Shown here: positions 1 to 8,801 of the stretch, in pieces | How the letters are laid out: the number at the start of each line of letters is the position of its first letter | Numbering within the stretch: position 1 is the stretch's first letter | NCBI RefSeq assembly: GCF_002285795.1 | Contig: NZ_CP022961.1 | Coordinates: forward strand, 6,476,501-6,540,500 | From: Plantactinospora sp. KBS50 | GTDB taxonomy: Bacteria; Actinomycetota; Actinomycetes; Mycobacteriales; Micromonosporaceae | Direction: 5' to 3' | DNA length: 64,000 nucleotides | Notes under the pieces: generated by a model | The model's input: the letters and a program-made list of their open reading frames with translations, nothing else | Database searches by the model: none | What the model was told of the DNA's origin: nothing | Made by a program: the position numbers and the translations under genes

Positions 1-43
1 GCCGGGGTGGCCTCCCCGGCCGGCGGTGCGCCACCATGGCCCG

Positions 44-697
44 ATGACCGTACTGACCGGGCAGCAGATCGCCGACGAGTCGCCCGACGGGTGGACCAAC
101 CTCGGCGACGGCCTGCAGACCCGCATCCGCACCGGGACCTTCGCCGCCGGGCTCGCCCTGGTCGACGCGATCGGCGCCACGGCCGAGGAGTTGGACCACC
201 ATCCCGACCTGAACCTGCGCTACACCCACATCGACGTCCGACTGGTCAGCCACGACGTACGGGGGGTCAGCCGCCGCGACATCCGGATGGCGCGCCGGAT
301 CACCGCGCTCGCCGCCGAGGCCGGCGCGACCCTGGAGCACGCCGGCCTGGCCCGACTGGAGCTGGCGCTGGACTCCCCGGCACACCGGGCGGTCCTGCCG
401 TTCTGGGGCGCGGTGCTGGGCGTTGCGCCGGTGGCCGGCGCCGAGCCGGACAACGAGATCCTCGATCCGTACGGCGCGTTGCCCCCGGTGTGGTTCCAGC
501 GATCCGGCGACGAGGAACCACGGCAGCGCTGGCATCCCGATGTCTGGGTGGATCCCGGGCAGGTCCGGCAACGCATCGACGCGGCCCTGGCCGCCGGCGG
601 CACGCTGGTGAGCGACGCGGGAGCGCCGAGCTTCTGGGTGCTCGCCGACCCGGAGGGAAACCGCGCCTGCCTCTGCACCTGGCAGCAGCGCGACTGA
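44..697 (+). CDS. Pterin-4a-carbinolamine dehydratase / VOC-domain fusion protein
   Basis: The N-terminal ~95 residues match the 4a-hydroxytetrahydrobiopterin dehydratase fold, seen in the AEELDHHPDLNLRYTHIDV signature and its HH pair. The C-terminal ~110 residues look like a glyoxalase/VOC domain, ending FWVLADPEGNRACLCTW. Such fusions are common in actinobacteria and are usually annotated as VOC-family proteins; the in vivo substrate is unknown. I chose the ATG at 44, because a GTG at 26 would only add six residues with no domain. The gene stands alone, ending about 120 bp before the first SARP-type promoter. Confidence 0.8.
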   Translation: MTVLTGQQIADESPDGWTNLGDGLQTRIRTGTFAAGLALVDAIGATAEELDHHPDLNLRYTHIDVRLVSHDVRGVSRRDIRMARRITALAAEAGATLEHAGLARLELALDSPAHRAVLPFWGAVLGVAPVAGAEPDNEILDPYGALPPVWFQRSGDEEPRQRWHPDVWVDPGQVRQRIDAALAAGGTLVSDAGAPSFWVLADPEGNRACLCTWQQRD

Positions 698-817
698 CCG
701 TGCCGCGCGCGGGTCCTGGCCGATTCGGCAGGTTGGACCGACGGGCGGGAGGACCGGAGGCCCTCCGGGGTCCGGCCCAGGGCCGGACCGTAGCCGCGGC
801 CGACGTACGCGACGAAT

Positions 818-849
818 CAAGATATTGACAAGCGTCCCGGCAGTAGCGT
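818..849 (+). promoter_or_regulatory. SARP-type promoter, box 1 (upstream of 892)
   Basis: Heptamer CAAGATA (818-824), a 4-bp spacer, then heptamer CAAGCGT (829-835) give an 11-bp period. After exactly 8 bp (836-843) comes a -10-like TAGCGT (844-849). Direct heptamer repeats with 11-bp period and 8 bp to the -10 are the known arrangement for SARP activators. Three further promoters in this window share it. Confidence 0.7.
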
Positions 850-891
850 GGCAGCGTTCGGTTCTGTCGACAATGGTGGAGTCGAGGCTGC

Positions 892-1962
892 GTGTCGGTG
901 CGGGAAGCGGAAGACTGGCCGGTGGCGGAGGCCGACGAACGGTCGTCGGCCCGGTCCACCGGGTCCGGCGGCTGGCGCGATCCGGCCCGCCGGGTGCTGA
1001 CGATCCTGGTCCTGGTCATGGTCGTCGCCGCGGTGGGGCTAGCCTTGCGGGACCAGGACTGGTCGGCGTTGCGCTCGGCCACCAGGGATCGGCCGCCCAC
1101 CGAGTTCGCACTCTTCGTCGGGATCGCGTTCCTGCTCAATGCCATCTCCGTGGTGCTGACCATGGTGTCGTGGCGGGAAATGATGTCTGGGCTCGGCGAG
1201 CGACTGAGCCTGGCGGCGGCGCTACGGATCTTCTTCGTCGGCCAGTTCGCCAAGTTCGTACCCGGCAAGGTGCTGGGTTTCGTCGTGGCCATCCGGATGG
1301 GCAAGGCGGTCGGAGTATCGGCGGGCCGGATGGCGTACGCATGGCTGCTTTCGCTGGTGGTGGTCATGCTCACCGGCGCCACCGCCGGGCTGGCCGCCGG
1401 CCCGGAGGTCTTCGGAGCCTCGGCCGCCTGGTTGGGGCTGGCCGCGGTGCCGATCATGGTCGTGCTTGTCCGTCCGGCGCTGCTGGGCCGGGCGGCGACG
1501 CTCGCGGCTGCGATACTGCGGCGGCCGTCGCCGGCCGCGGACGTCTCCGGGCGGGGAGTCCGTCGCGCGGTGCTCGTGCAGCTCGGCGCATGGCTGATCG
1601 GCGGACTCCACCTCTGGGTGCTCGCGGTCGCGATGAACGCGGCACCGGCACGCTCGTTCCTGCTCTGCGTGGGGGCGTTCGGTCTCGGCGCGGTCACCGG
1701 GATGCTGGCCGTGTTCGCCCCGGAGGGCATCGGCGTTCGCGAGGTGGTCCTGTTGGCCGCGCTTGGCGTGGCCCTGCCGCTGCCGGTGGCCGGGGTGGTG
1801 GTGTTGGTGAGCCGACTGGTGGTCACCCTGAGCGAGTTGACCACGGCCGGAGTGGCCCTGCTGATAAGTGAGATCCACCGTCGGGCACTGGCGAACGACC
1901 GGGCCGGAGTGGCCCCTGACGCTCGGGCCGAGGTGACGTCGATTCGACGTGCGGACGTTTGA
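892..1962 (+). CDS. YbhN/AglD-type integral membrane protein (LPG-synthase transmembrane-domain family)
   Basis: This 356-aa protein has about seven to eight hydrophobic segments after a charged ~35-residue N-terminus. It carries the family hallmarks FVGQFAKFVPGKVLG and FAPEGIGVREVV. The family (UPF0104/YbhN, the membrane half of lysylphosphatidylglycerol synthase) is often found with glycosyltransferases and has been linked to lipid or lipid-linked sugar handling. The GTG at 892 is preceded by GAGG at 884-887. The SARP-type box at 818-849 ties it to the glycosyltransferase locus downstream. No soluble catalytic domain is present. A flippase-like or lipid-binding role is inference. Confidence 0.8.
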   Translation: MSVREAEDWPVAEADERSSARSTGSGGWRDPARRVLTILVLVMVVAAVGLALRDQDWSALRSATRDRPPTEFALFVGIAFLLNAISVVLTMVSWREMMSGLGERLSLAAALRIFFVGQFAKFVPGKVLGFVVAIRMGKAVGVSAGRMAYAWLLSLVVVMLTGATAGLAAGPEVFGASAAWLGLAAVPIMVVLVRPALLGRAATLAAAILRRPSPAADVSGRGVRRAVLVQLGAWLIGGLHLWVLAVAMNAAPARSFLLCVGAFGLGAVTGMLAVFAPEGIGVREVVLLAALGVALPLPVAGVVVLVSRLVVTLSELTTAGVALLISEIHRRALANDRAGVAPDARAEVTSIRRADV

Positions 1963-2439
1963 TTCGTCACGCCACGATGGGTCCGGTTCGCCCGGCTTTC
2001 CGCCGTACACCCTTTCTGGTAAAGGCGTGGTCAGCACCGTTGCATTGCGTATCCAAAGCCGTCAGAACAATTGAGGAAAATGCTTACAACCGCATATTGT
2101 CGCTCGTACCCGACCAACCAACCCTCTATACGCACCCATGGGCGACACCGGGTACGGCGGCACGATCCGTCGATACCGAGCGGATTAACAGATCCGAAAC
2201 CGATTGCTAACACATGTGACGCGGAGACAATTGTCAATACAGAACCGACATCATCCACCGGGCCATGGCCGTCAGAGCAGCCACCAGCAGCCTAGAGTCG
2301 GGTCGACCAGGCGCCGTGACGACGGCACCGTCACTTCGATGTAGATGATTGTTCGATGTAACATAATAGGGCTGGCACGAGGCTGCGTTACCAGGCATAC
2401 TGAATTGTAACGATCGATGGATCGATAACAGGAGTCTCC
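1963..2439. other. AT-rich intergenic region with promoter-like sequence
   Basis: No convincing gene. Base composition drops well below the surrounding GC content. A direct repeat TTCGATGTA occurs at 2335-2343 and 2352-2360 (17-bp period), directly followed by the -10-like CATAAT at 2362-2367. ATCGAT is repeated at 2413-2418 and 2421-2426 just before the GGAG ribosome site of the 2440 gene. It probably contains the promoter for the glycosyltransferase at 2440. The CAAG box seen elsewhere is absent here. Confidence 0.55.
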
Positions 2440-3456
2440 GTGGGTAATCCTGAGCCTGCGCTCGTGTCCGTCATTGTCCCCTGTCTCAACACGGCAAAGA
2501 CCATCGAGCTGTGCATCAAGGCGGTACTCGCTCAGACGTACAGCTCCGTCGAGATGATCGTGGTGGATGACGGTAGCACCGACGGGACCGCCGAGATCGC
2601 GCGACGTCATGACTGCACGGTGATACAACTGCCGTCCAACATCGGGACAGGTCCGGCCCGCAACCGCGGGATAGCCGCGAGTCGCGGCAGTATCCTGTTC
2701 TTCCTCGACTCAGACGTCGCGTTGGCTCCCGACGCGGTCGCCAACGCCGTCCGGATCCTTGAGGAGAACCCTGGCTACGGTGGCGTCTGGGGCGTCTACG
2801 CGGACCGTCCGCTGGTCGACGACGGCCTGGTGGAGCGGGTTCAGGTGCTCCACGCCCACTACCGGCAAATCCGGAAATTGGGCCCGGCCCGGACCGGCCA
2901 CTTCGCCGGTGGCGCCATCCGACGAAGCGTGGTCGACGAGGTCGGTGGCTTCGACGAGAAGCTGGGACCGATCAACGAGGACACCGAATACAGCCTGCGC
3001 ATCGCCGAGCGGTTTCCCATGGTCAGAACGACTGAGATCGTCGGATACCACGACGACGATGACAAGGTTTCATCGGTGGTACGGAAGTGCTTCAAGCGGG
3101 CGATGCGGCTGGTGCCCCTGGCGCTTACGAAACGCGACTCCCGGTTCGAACGGGAGGCGACCTACCGGCCGCAGGAGGTGGCTGCGGTTTTCCTGGGCAC
3201 GGTGACGTTGCCGCTGGCGGTCTTCTCGGTCTATTTGCTGGCCGTGCCCTTGGCCTTCCTGGCCTGGTTCGTCGCCGCAGACCGCGGGCGGCTGGGCTTC
3301 GTCCGCCGGAACGCGGGCTGGCGGCTCGTCCTGCCATGCGTGGCGCTCAACTACACCTACTGCCTGACCATCTCGGCCGCGGCCCTCAGCGGCGGACTGT
3401 GCTACCTCGTTGATCCACGGTTCCGCCGACGGTGGTCGGGGGCGGTCGCCGACTGA
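2440..3456 (+). CDS. Family 2 glycosyltransferase, membrane-anchored
   Basis: A GT-A fold enzyme of 338 aa. The N-terminal nucleotide-sugar binding region reads VSVIVPCLNTAKTIELCI, followed by VVDDGSTDGTAEIA and a DxD-type metal site in FFLDSDVAL (about residue 90). The acceptor-side motif NEDTEYSLRIAERF sits near residue 185. Two hydrophobic segments near the C-terminus (about 245-270 and 290-320) suggest attachment to the cytoplasmic membrane. It is about 46% like a paralogue in layout to the GT2 at 7788 (same LFFLDSDVAL and PDAVANAV motifs by eye). GTG start with GGAG 5-6 bp upstream. The transferred sugar is unknown, but UDP-xylose/UDP-glucuronate made by the 24655 gene are candidates. 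Confidence 0.88.
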   Translation: MGNPEPALVSVIVPCLNTAKTIELCIKAVLAQTYSSVEMIVVDDGSTDGTAEIARRHDCTVIQLPSNIGTGPARNRGIAASRGSILFFLDSDVALAPDAVANAVRILEENPGYGGVWGVYADRPLVDDGLVERVQVLHAHYRQIRKLGPARTGHFAGGAIRRSVVDEVGGFDEKLGPINEDTEYSLRIAERFPMVRTTEIVGYHDDDDKVSSVVRKCFKRAMRLVPLALTKRDSRFEREATYRPQEVAAVFLGTVTLPLAVFSVYLLAVPLAFLAWFVAADRGRLGFVRRNAGWRLVLPCVALNYTYCLTISAAALSGGLCYLVDPRFRRRWSGAVAD

Positions 3457-3497
3457 CCGGGCCGGCTCGCTTTTCCGACACGGGGGACGTGATACGG

Positions 3498-5354
3498 GTG
3501 AGAATTCGGCTACTTGGACCGATCGAAGTGGAGTCCGGCGGGCGTTCCCTGGACGTGGGTCCGAGGCAGCGCCGAGCGGTGCTGGCGGCGCTGGCGGTGG
3601 ATGCCGGCACGCCGGTGTCGAGCGAAGCGTTGGCCGACCGGGTGTGGGGCATGGCCGCACCGGAAGGATCCCGCAGTTCCCTCTATGCCCATGTGGCTCG
3701 GTTGCGGCGGGCACTCAGCGAGGCAGACGATGACGGCGAAGGACCGATCGGCCTGATCCGGCACGACGACGGTTACCTGCTCAACATCGACCGGCGCCTG
3801 GTCGACCATCACCGATTTCAGGAACTGGTCGAGGTCAGCCGCGCCGCGACCAGGCCTGACGAGCGGATCGAGTTGCTGAGCGAGGCGATGAACCTGTGGC
3901 GCGGCACTCCGTTGTCCACGCTGACCAGCGACTGGATGCTGCGGGTCCGGAGAACGATCGAGTACCAGTTCACTGGACTGGCCGCGGCCTGGGGGGCCGA
4001 GGAACTCCGGCGCGGGAGGGCCGACGTGGTCTCCGACCGACTGGCGCAGCTCGTGGGTGCCTACCCTCTGGCGGAGCCGCTGGTCGGGCTCCAGATGCGG
4101 GCCCTGTGCGCCGTGGGGCGGGTTTCGGAAGCGCTGCAGTGCTACGCGGATGCGCGTTCCCAGATTGTCGAACAACTCGGTGCCGAACCCGGGCCGGAGC
4201 TGCGTCGGATGCACCTGGCCGTGCTGCGGGGCGAGCTTGACAAGGAACCACGCGCCGAGGTCGTGCTGCACCGGCCCACGGCCCGGGAGACACCGCGGCA
4301 GCTTCCCACCGACCTGTCGCGATTCGTGGGTCGCGCCCGCGAGCTGACCCGGGTGTTGGGCTCGTTCACGCCGTCCGGACACCACGGACCGGCCCCTGTC
4401 GTGAACATCTACGGCGCGGCCGGCATCGGCAAGTCCACGCTGGCGATCCACGCCGGGCACCGGCTCGTCGAGCGGTACCCGGACGGTCAGATCTATCTGG
4501 ACCTGCGTGGTTCCGGGTCGGCCATGGCGCCGCTGAGCCCGGCCGAGGCCCTGGCTCGACTGCTGCGCACGCTCCATGGAGCCACGCCGTACAAGCCCGT
4601 CCAGGTCGACGAGGCCGCCGCGCTGTTCCGGTCGCTCGTGGCCGGCCGCCGGCTGCTGCTGGTGCTGGACAATGCGACCGACGCCGGCCAGGTGAACCCG
4701 CTACTGCCCAGCGGCACCGGCTGCGGCACGATCGTGACCAGCCTCCAGCCGCTGACCGGGTTGGTTGACGCCGGCCAGGTGTGGATGGGTGCGCTCTCGG
4801 TCGACGAGGCGGTGGCGTTACTCGGCCAGTGGGTCGGGGCAGCCCGGATCGCCGCCGAGCCGGAGGCGGCGGCCGCCATCGCCCGTTGGTGCGAGTGCCT
4901 GCCGCTGGCGCTGCGGATCGCCGGCGCCAGGCTGGTCGCCCGGCCCGGTTGGCCGCTGGCCGAACTGCGCGACCGGCTGGCCGACGAGCGCCGACGGCTG
5001 GACAACCTGGAACTGGACGGCATCGGCCTGCGCGCCAGCATCGGCGGCTCCTACCATCGGCTGTCCCGCAGCACCGATCTGCGCGAGCGTGCCACGGCGG
5101 AGGCGTTCAAGCTGCTGGGCGCCGCGGACGAACCGGAACTCGATCGTTGCGCCGCGGCCCGGGTGCTGACCCGCTCCGAGGCGGACGCGGAACGGGTCCT
5201 GGAGTGTCTGGTCGATGCGCAACTCCTGGAAACCTCCTCGCCGGGCAGCTACCGGATGGGCGATCTGGTCCGGCTCTACGCCCGGGAACGGTTTGCCGGA
5301 CGGCAGGACGATGAGCCTGCGCGTCAGGTGTCGGAGGGAGCCGGAACACCATGA
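3498..5354 (+). CDS. AfsR-type SARP regulator with NB-ARC ATPase domain
   Basis: About 618 aa. It has an OmpR-like winged helix at the N-terminus (RIRLLGPIEVESGGRSLDVG), then a bacterial transcriptional-activation (BTAD) domain to about residue 255. An NB-ARC P-loop NTPase domain follows, with Walker A YGAAGIGKSTL near residue 315 and LLLVLDN as Walker B. The C-terminal winged helix ends MGDLVRLYARERF. No TPR tail is present, so it is shorter than AfsR (~990 aa). The GTG at 3498 is preferred because the GGGGGA at 3482-3487 is suitably spaced; a GTG at 3489 is possible. It is the obvious candidate to bind the four CAAG/11-bp promoters in this locus. Confidence 0.88.
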   Translation: MRIRLLGPIEVESGGRSLDVGPRQRRAVLAALAVDAGTPVSSEALADRVWGMAAPEGSRSSLYAHVARLRRALSEADDDGEGPIGLIRHDDGYLLNIDRRLVDHHRFQELVEVSRAATRPDERIELLSEAMNLWRGTPLSTLTSDWMLRVRRTIEYQFTGLAAAWGAEELRRGRADVVSDRLAQLVGAYPLAEPLVGLQMRALCAVGRVSEALQCYADARSQIVEQLGAEPGPELRRMHLAVLRGELDKEPRAEVVLHRPTARETPRQLPTDLSRFVGRARELTRVLGSFTPSGHHGPAPVVNIYGAAGIGKSTLAIHAGHRLVERYPDGQIYLDLRGSGSAMAPLSPAEALARLLRTLHGATPYKPVQVDEAAALFRSLVAGRRLLLVLDNATDAGQVNPLLPSGTGCGTIVTSLQPLTGLVDAGQVWMGALSVDEAVALLGQWVGAARIAAEPEAAAAIARWCECLPLALRIAGARLVARPGWPLAELRDRLADERRRLDNLELDGIGLRASIGGSYHRLSRSTDLRERATAEAFKLLGAADEPELDRCAAARVLTRSEADAERVLECLVDAQLLETSSPGSYRMGDLVRLYARERFAGRQDDEPARQVSEGAGTP

Positions 5355-5495
5355 TCCGACATTCCGCGCCCCACCGGTGACCGGCGACCATCGTCCCTGC
5401 GCACCGGACAGGTAAGCCACCATACATCCACGCGCGTCTGTTTGAAAAGGGACGTTTTTGCGATTGTCGAGAGGAGCGAGGACGCCAGATCTGGA

Positions 5496-5538
5496 CAAGA
5501 TATTGCCAAGGCAGGGATGGTGGCGACGCGGCTAACCT
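5496..5538 (+). promoter_or_regulatory. SARP-type promoter, box 2 (upstream of 5596)
   Basis: Heptamers CAAGATA (5496-5502) and CAAGGCA (5507-5513) are spaced by 4 bp. A third, degenerate heptamer TGGTGGC (5518-5524) keeps the 11-bp phase. Exactly 8 bp later lies TAACCT (5533-5538), a good -10 box. The layout equals boxes 1, 3 and 4 except for the extra repeat unit. Confidence 0.65.
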
Positions 5539-5595
5539 GCGCTGTGTGCGGCTGTGGATCGGGTCGCACGGCAGCCCGGATGGAGGGTAACCGTG

Positions 5596-6567
5596 ATGCC
5601 GAAGCCAATAGGGGTCGATGAATCCGAAATTGCGTTCGGCGAGATCGCGGCCGCCGAGGAACGAGCGGCTCAGGTCGGCCGGGCCGTCCTCCGAGATCTA
5701 CTCTCCCTGCTGCGTCCGGGGCAGTGGCCCAAGAACGTGCTGGCGGTGTCGATCCCGTTGCTCGACCTGCGGGTCTGGAATTTCGCGAGCCTGTTGCACG
5801 TGGCCTGGGCCGTGGTGGCGTTCACGGTTGCGTCGTCCATCGTGTACGTCGTCAACGATCTCGCCGACCGCAACCGGGACCGGGCTCATCCCACCAAGCG
5901 ACACCGGGCCATCGCCTCCGGCCGCACCTCCGTTCCCGAGGTGCTGCTGTTGCTGGTGCTCCTGTTCGGCCTGTTGGTCGGGGTGCTGAGTCTCGAACCG
6001 GTGTCCTCCTGCTGGCCGATCGGCGCTTACCTACTGCTCACCACGTGCTACTCCGCGGCGCTCAAGCACGTGCCCCTGGTTGACGTCTTCGTGGTCGCGC
6101 TGGGGTTCGGGCTGCGGATGATGCAGGGCTACCTGGCAGTACGAGTTGAGGTGTCCGGATGGCTCCTGACCTGTGTGTTCCTGCTCTGCCTGCTGTTCAT
6201 CCTGGGCAAACGGCGTCAGGAGCTGTCCGCAACCGCCGGCGCCCACCGTCCAGCGTTGCGCGGCTACACCATTCCGTTCACCGACCAACTCATGCTGCTC
6301 AGCGCCGTACTCGCGGTCGGCTCGTATCTCCTGTACGTGCGGACCGAGGCGCCCCTGGGCCGGTACGCCCTCGCGGCGGCGGTGCTGACCGCGCCGCTGG
6401 CACTGTTCGGCCTCTTCCGGTACCTCCAGATGGTGCTGGTCCAGAATGGTGGTGAAAACCCGGTTCGCATGCTCCTGCGGGACCCGGCGCTCGTCATCAA
6501 CTCGCTGTTGATGGTTGCCGTGTCGGGCGGATTTCTGCTCATTTCCCACTTCCGACCGTCAACCTGA
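5596..6567 (+). CDS. UbiA-family prenyltransferase, decaprenyl-phosphate phosphoribosyltransferase-like
   Basis: 323 aa with about eight membrane segments. The first Asp-rich motif, NDLADRNRDRAHPTKRHR followed by AIASG, is the signature of decaprenyl-phosphate 5-phosphoribosyltransferases (Rv3806c/UbiA of mycobacteria). The N-terminal LLRPGQWPKN is also typical. That enzyme transfers phosphoribose from PRPP to decaprenyl phosphate, giving the donor for arabinan synthesis. In this cluster it may make a lipid-linked pentose for a specialised glycan (inference). The ATG at 5596 has GGAGGG at 5582-5587; a GTG at 5593 is an alternative. A SARP-type box controls it. Confidence 0.85.
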   Translation: MPKPIGVDESEIAFGEIAAAEERAAQVGRAVLRDLLSLLRPGQWPKNVLAVSIPLLDLRVWNFASLLHVAWAVVAFTVASSIVYVVNDLADRNRDRAHPTKRHRAIASGRTSVPEVLLLLVLLFGLLVGVLSLEPVSSCWPIGAYLLLTTCYSAALKHVPLVDVFVVALGFGLRMMQGYLAVRVEVSGWLLTCVFLLCLLFILGKRRQELSATAGAHRPALRGYTIPFTDQLMLLSAVLAVGSYLLYVRTEAPLGRYALAAAVLTAPLALFGLFRYLQMVLVQNGGENPVRMLLRDPALVINSLLMVAVSGGFLLISHFRPST

Positions 6568-6648
6568 TACGCGTCACGCGAGTGAAACGTCCTGTCACCT
6601 GCCAGAAACCGGAGAGTTCATTGCCCCCGAGGGATTGCGACTAGGTTG

Positions 6649-7772
6649 ATGGATGCCAAATACGACCTTACCGTCGCCCTTACCTACTATGAGCCGTACA
6701 TCAGCGGCCTGACCCACACCGCCCGATGCATAGCCGAGGGAATGGTGGAACGGGGCTGGCGGGTGGCGGTAGTCGCGACGCAGCACGACCCGCAACTGCC
6801 GCTCCGGGAAACCATCGCCGGCGTCGATGTCTACCGTGCGCCTCCGCTGGTGCGGGTCAACCGGGGCTTCATCACCCCCGCTATCCGGCACTCACCGCAC
6901 GCCTGGCCCGTAGATCCTCGGTCCTGTTCCTCAACCTGCCGATGGCCGAGGCCGCTCTGGTGACGGCCGCAGCCGGCCGGACGCCGGTGGTGAGCATGGT
7001 GCACATCGACCTGTACCTGCCGCCGAGCCGGTTCAGCCGGGCGCTCGTGCGAATGTCGGACGCGACCTCTCGGGCGGCGATCCGCCGGTCGGCCGCCGTC
7101 GTGGCCTACAGCCAGGACCAGGCGGTCGCGTCGCAGTTCTGGCCGGACATCCGCAAACGCCGGTTCGTTCCCATCGCCGCGCCGTGCCTGGACCGCCGCG
7201 ACGGCCAGCCGCGCTACCGGGAGACCGACGCCCTGCACGTCGGCTTCCTCGGCCGGGTCGTGGAGGAAAAGGGCATTCCATATCTGGTACGAGCATTCCG
7301 CCAGATCGCCGATCCCGACGCTCGATTGCTGATCGCCGGCAACTACCACGCGGTCGCGGGTGGAAGCAACCTTGCCGACATCCAGGCCGAGATCGCCGGG
7401 GACAGCCGGATCCGGGTCCTGGGCGAGCTGCGCGGCAAGGAGGTGGACGACTTCTATGCGTCCATCGACGTCTTCGCGCTGCCGTCCGTGGCCGAGTCGT
7501 TCGGCATCGTCCAGGCAGAGGCGATGATGTGCGGCATCCCGTCGGTCACCACGGACCTCCCCGGCGGTCGGTACCCGGTGACCTCCACCGGCTTCGGACG
7601 GGTCATCCCGCCACGCGACCCGGTGGCGCTGGAGAAGGCCATTCTGGAGATGGCGGACGCCCCCCAGGACTGGCGGGACGGCAAGGCGAAGGAGGCGCGC
7701 GAGCGATTCTCGCTCGCGACCTGCCTGGACGGGTACGAGGCCCTGTTCACCTCACTGCGCGAGCGACGCTGA
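6649..7772 (+). pseudogene. GT4 (GT-B fold) glycosyltransferase with one frameshift
   Basis: The N-terminal part reads from 6649 in one frame (DLTVALTYYEPYISGLTHTA, the donor-independent Rossmann half). It continues from about 6881 in another frame (LTARLARRSSVLFLNLP and onward). The C-terminal half has GFLGRVVEEKGIPYLVRAFR and the GT4 nucleotide-sugar motif PSVAESFGIVQAEAMMCG with its E-x7-E. Adding one base at about 6881, just after the C5 run at 6875-6879, restores a single ~375-aa protein reading TPA-YPALTARLAR. It is thus either a recent pseudogene or a sequencing error. A -10-like TAGGTT at 6642-6647 sits directly before the start. Confidence 0.8.
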
Positions 7773-7787
7773 CCGATGGGAGAACAC

Positions 7788-8801
7788 ATGACTGGGCAGC
7801 CGCTGGTCTCGGTGATCATTCCGAACTACAACTACGGCCGGACCCTGCCGGCGTGCATCGAGGCGGTGCAGCGTCAGACCTACCCGGCCATCGAGATCAT
7901 CGTGGCGGACGACCGCAGCACCGACGACTCGGTGGCCATCGCGCGCCGGTACGGGGTCACCGTGCTGGAGACCCCGGAGAACAGCGGCGTCTCCATCGCC
8001 CGCAACCTCGGTGCGGAGCATGCCAGCGGCCGGATCCTGTTCTTCCTCGACTCGGACGTGGCGCTCGATCCCGACGCCGTCGCCAACGCCGTGGCGGTGT
8101 TGGCCGATGACCCCGGGATCGGCGCGATCTGCGGGATGTACCGGGCCGAACCGCTCTTCCCGGCCGGGATCGTCAAGGAGTACCGGGCAATCCAGCAGTA
8201 CGTCTGGTTCGGCGAGATCGAGGGGCGGATCCCCGGCCTGCACTCGGCGCTCTGCGCCATGCGGGTGGAGGTGTTTCGCGAGATCGGGCCGTTCAACCAC
8301 CGGCTGCGCTGGACGGAGGAACAGGAGTACGGCTTCCGGCTCAACACCCGGTACGAGGTTCGAGCCACCCGGAGGATCCGGGGCCGGCACGACCATGACG
8401 CCACCGTCGGCGTCCTGCTGCGCAAGGTGTTTCAGCGGACCCGGCTCGGCGCGCCGAACTGGATGCGACTGAACCGGCTGCCCGGCGGAGCGGCCACCGG
8501 GCTCCGCGCCGTGGGCAGCGGCTTCGTCCTGGCCGCCGTGCTCAGCCTCGTGGCGGTGCCACTGCTCGGTCGGTGGGCGCTGCTGGCCACCGCGGCACTC
8601 CTCGGCGTCGGCATCCTGCTCGACAGGCAGACGTACGCCTACGCCTACCGCACCCGCGGCGTCCTGTTCGGACTGCGGTTCACCGCGATACACCTGATGG
8701 TGATGTTCACCTCGGCGCTGGCGGCCGGCCTCGGCATCCTCCAGGGGCTGCTCTTCCCTGGTTGGGTCCGGCGACTCTACGGGCCGGAGATGACGGCATG
8801 A
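7788..8801 (+). CDS. Family 2 glycosyltransferase, membrane-anchored
   Basis: GT-A fold with VSVIIPNYNYGRTLPACI, VADDRSTDDSVAIARRYG and the metal-binding FFLDSDVALDPDAVAN. The acceptor motif WTEEQEYGFRL lies near residue 180. Hydrophobic stretches around residues 240-275 and 290-320 anchor it to the membrane. It closely parallels the GT2 at 2440 in motif order, suggesting a duplicated pair adding successive sugars (inference). The ATG at 7788 has GGGAGA at 7778-7783; an in-frame ATG at 7776 is less well placed. It is 15 bp after the GT4 and overlaps the epimerase start by 4 bp, so translation is coupled. Confidence 0.88.
   Translation: MTGQPLVSVIIPNYNYGRTLPACIEAVQRQTYPAIEIIVADDRSTDDSVAIARRYGVTVLETPENSGVSIARNLGAEHASGRILFFLDSDVALDPDAVANAVAVLADDPGIGAICGMYRAEPLFPAGIVKEYRAIQQYVWFGEIEGRIPGLHSALCAMRVEVFREIGPFNHRLRWTEEQEYGFRLNTRYEVRATRRIRGRHDHDATVGVLLRKVFQRTRLGAPNWMRLNRLPGGAATGLRAVGSGFVLAAVLSLVAVPLLGRWALLATAALLGVGILLDRQTYAYAYRTRGVLFGLRFTAIHLMVMFTSALAAGLGILQGLLFPGWVRRLYGPEMTA

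Noticed and set aside
300-1970. Minus-strand frame over the PCD-VOC and YbhN genes
   Set aside because: Ser/Thr/Arg-rich low-complexity translation; both plus-strand genes have clear family motifs.
6605-6647. Fifth SARP box upstream of the GT4 gene
   Set aside because: A -10-like TAGGTT is present, but the heptamers expected at 6616 and 6627 are not CAAG-like.
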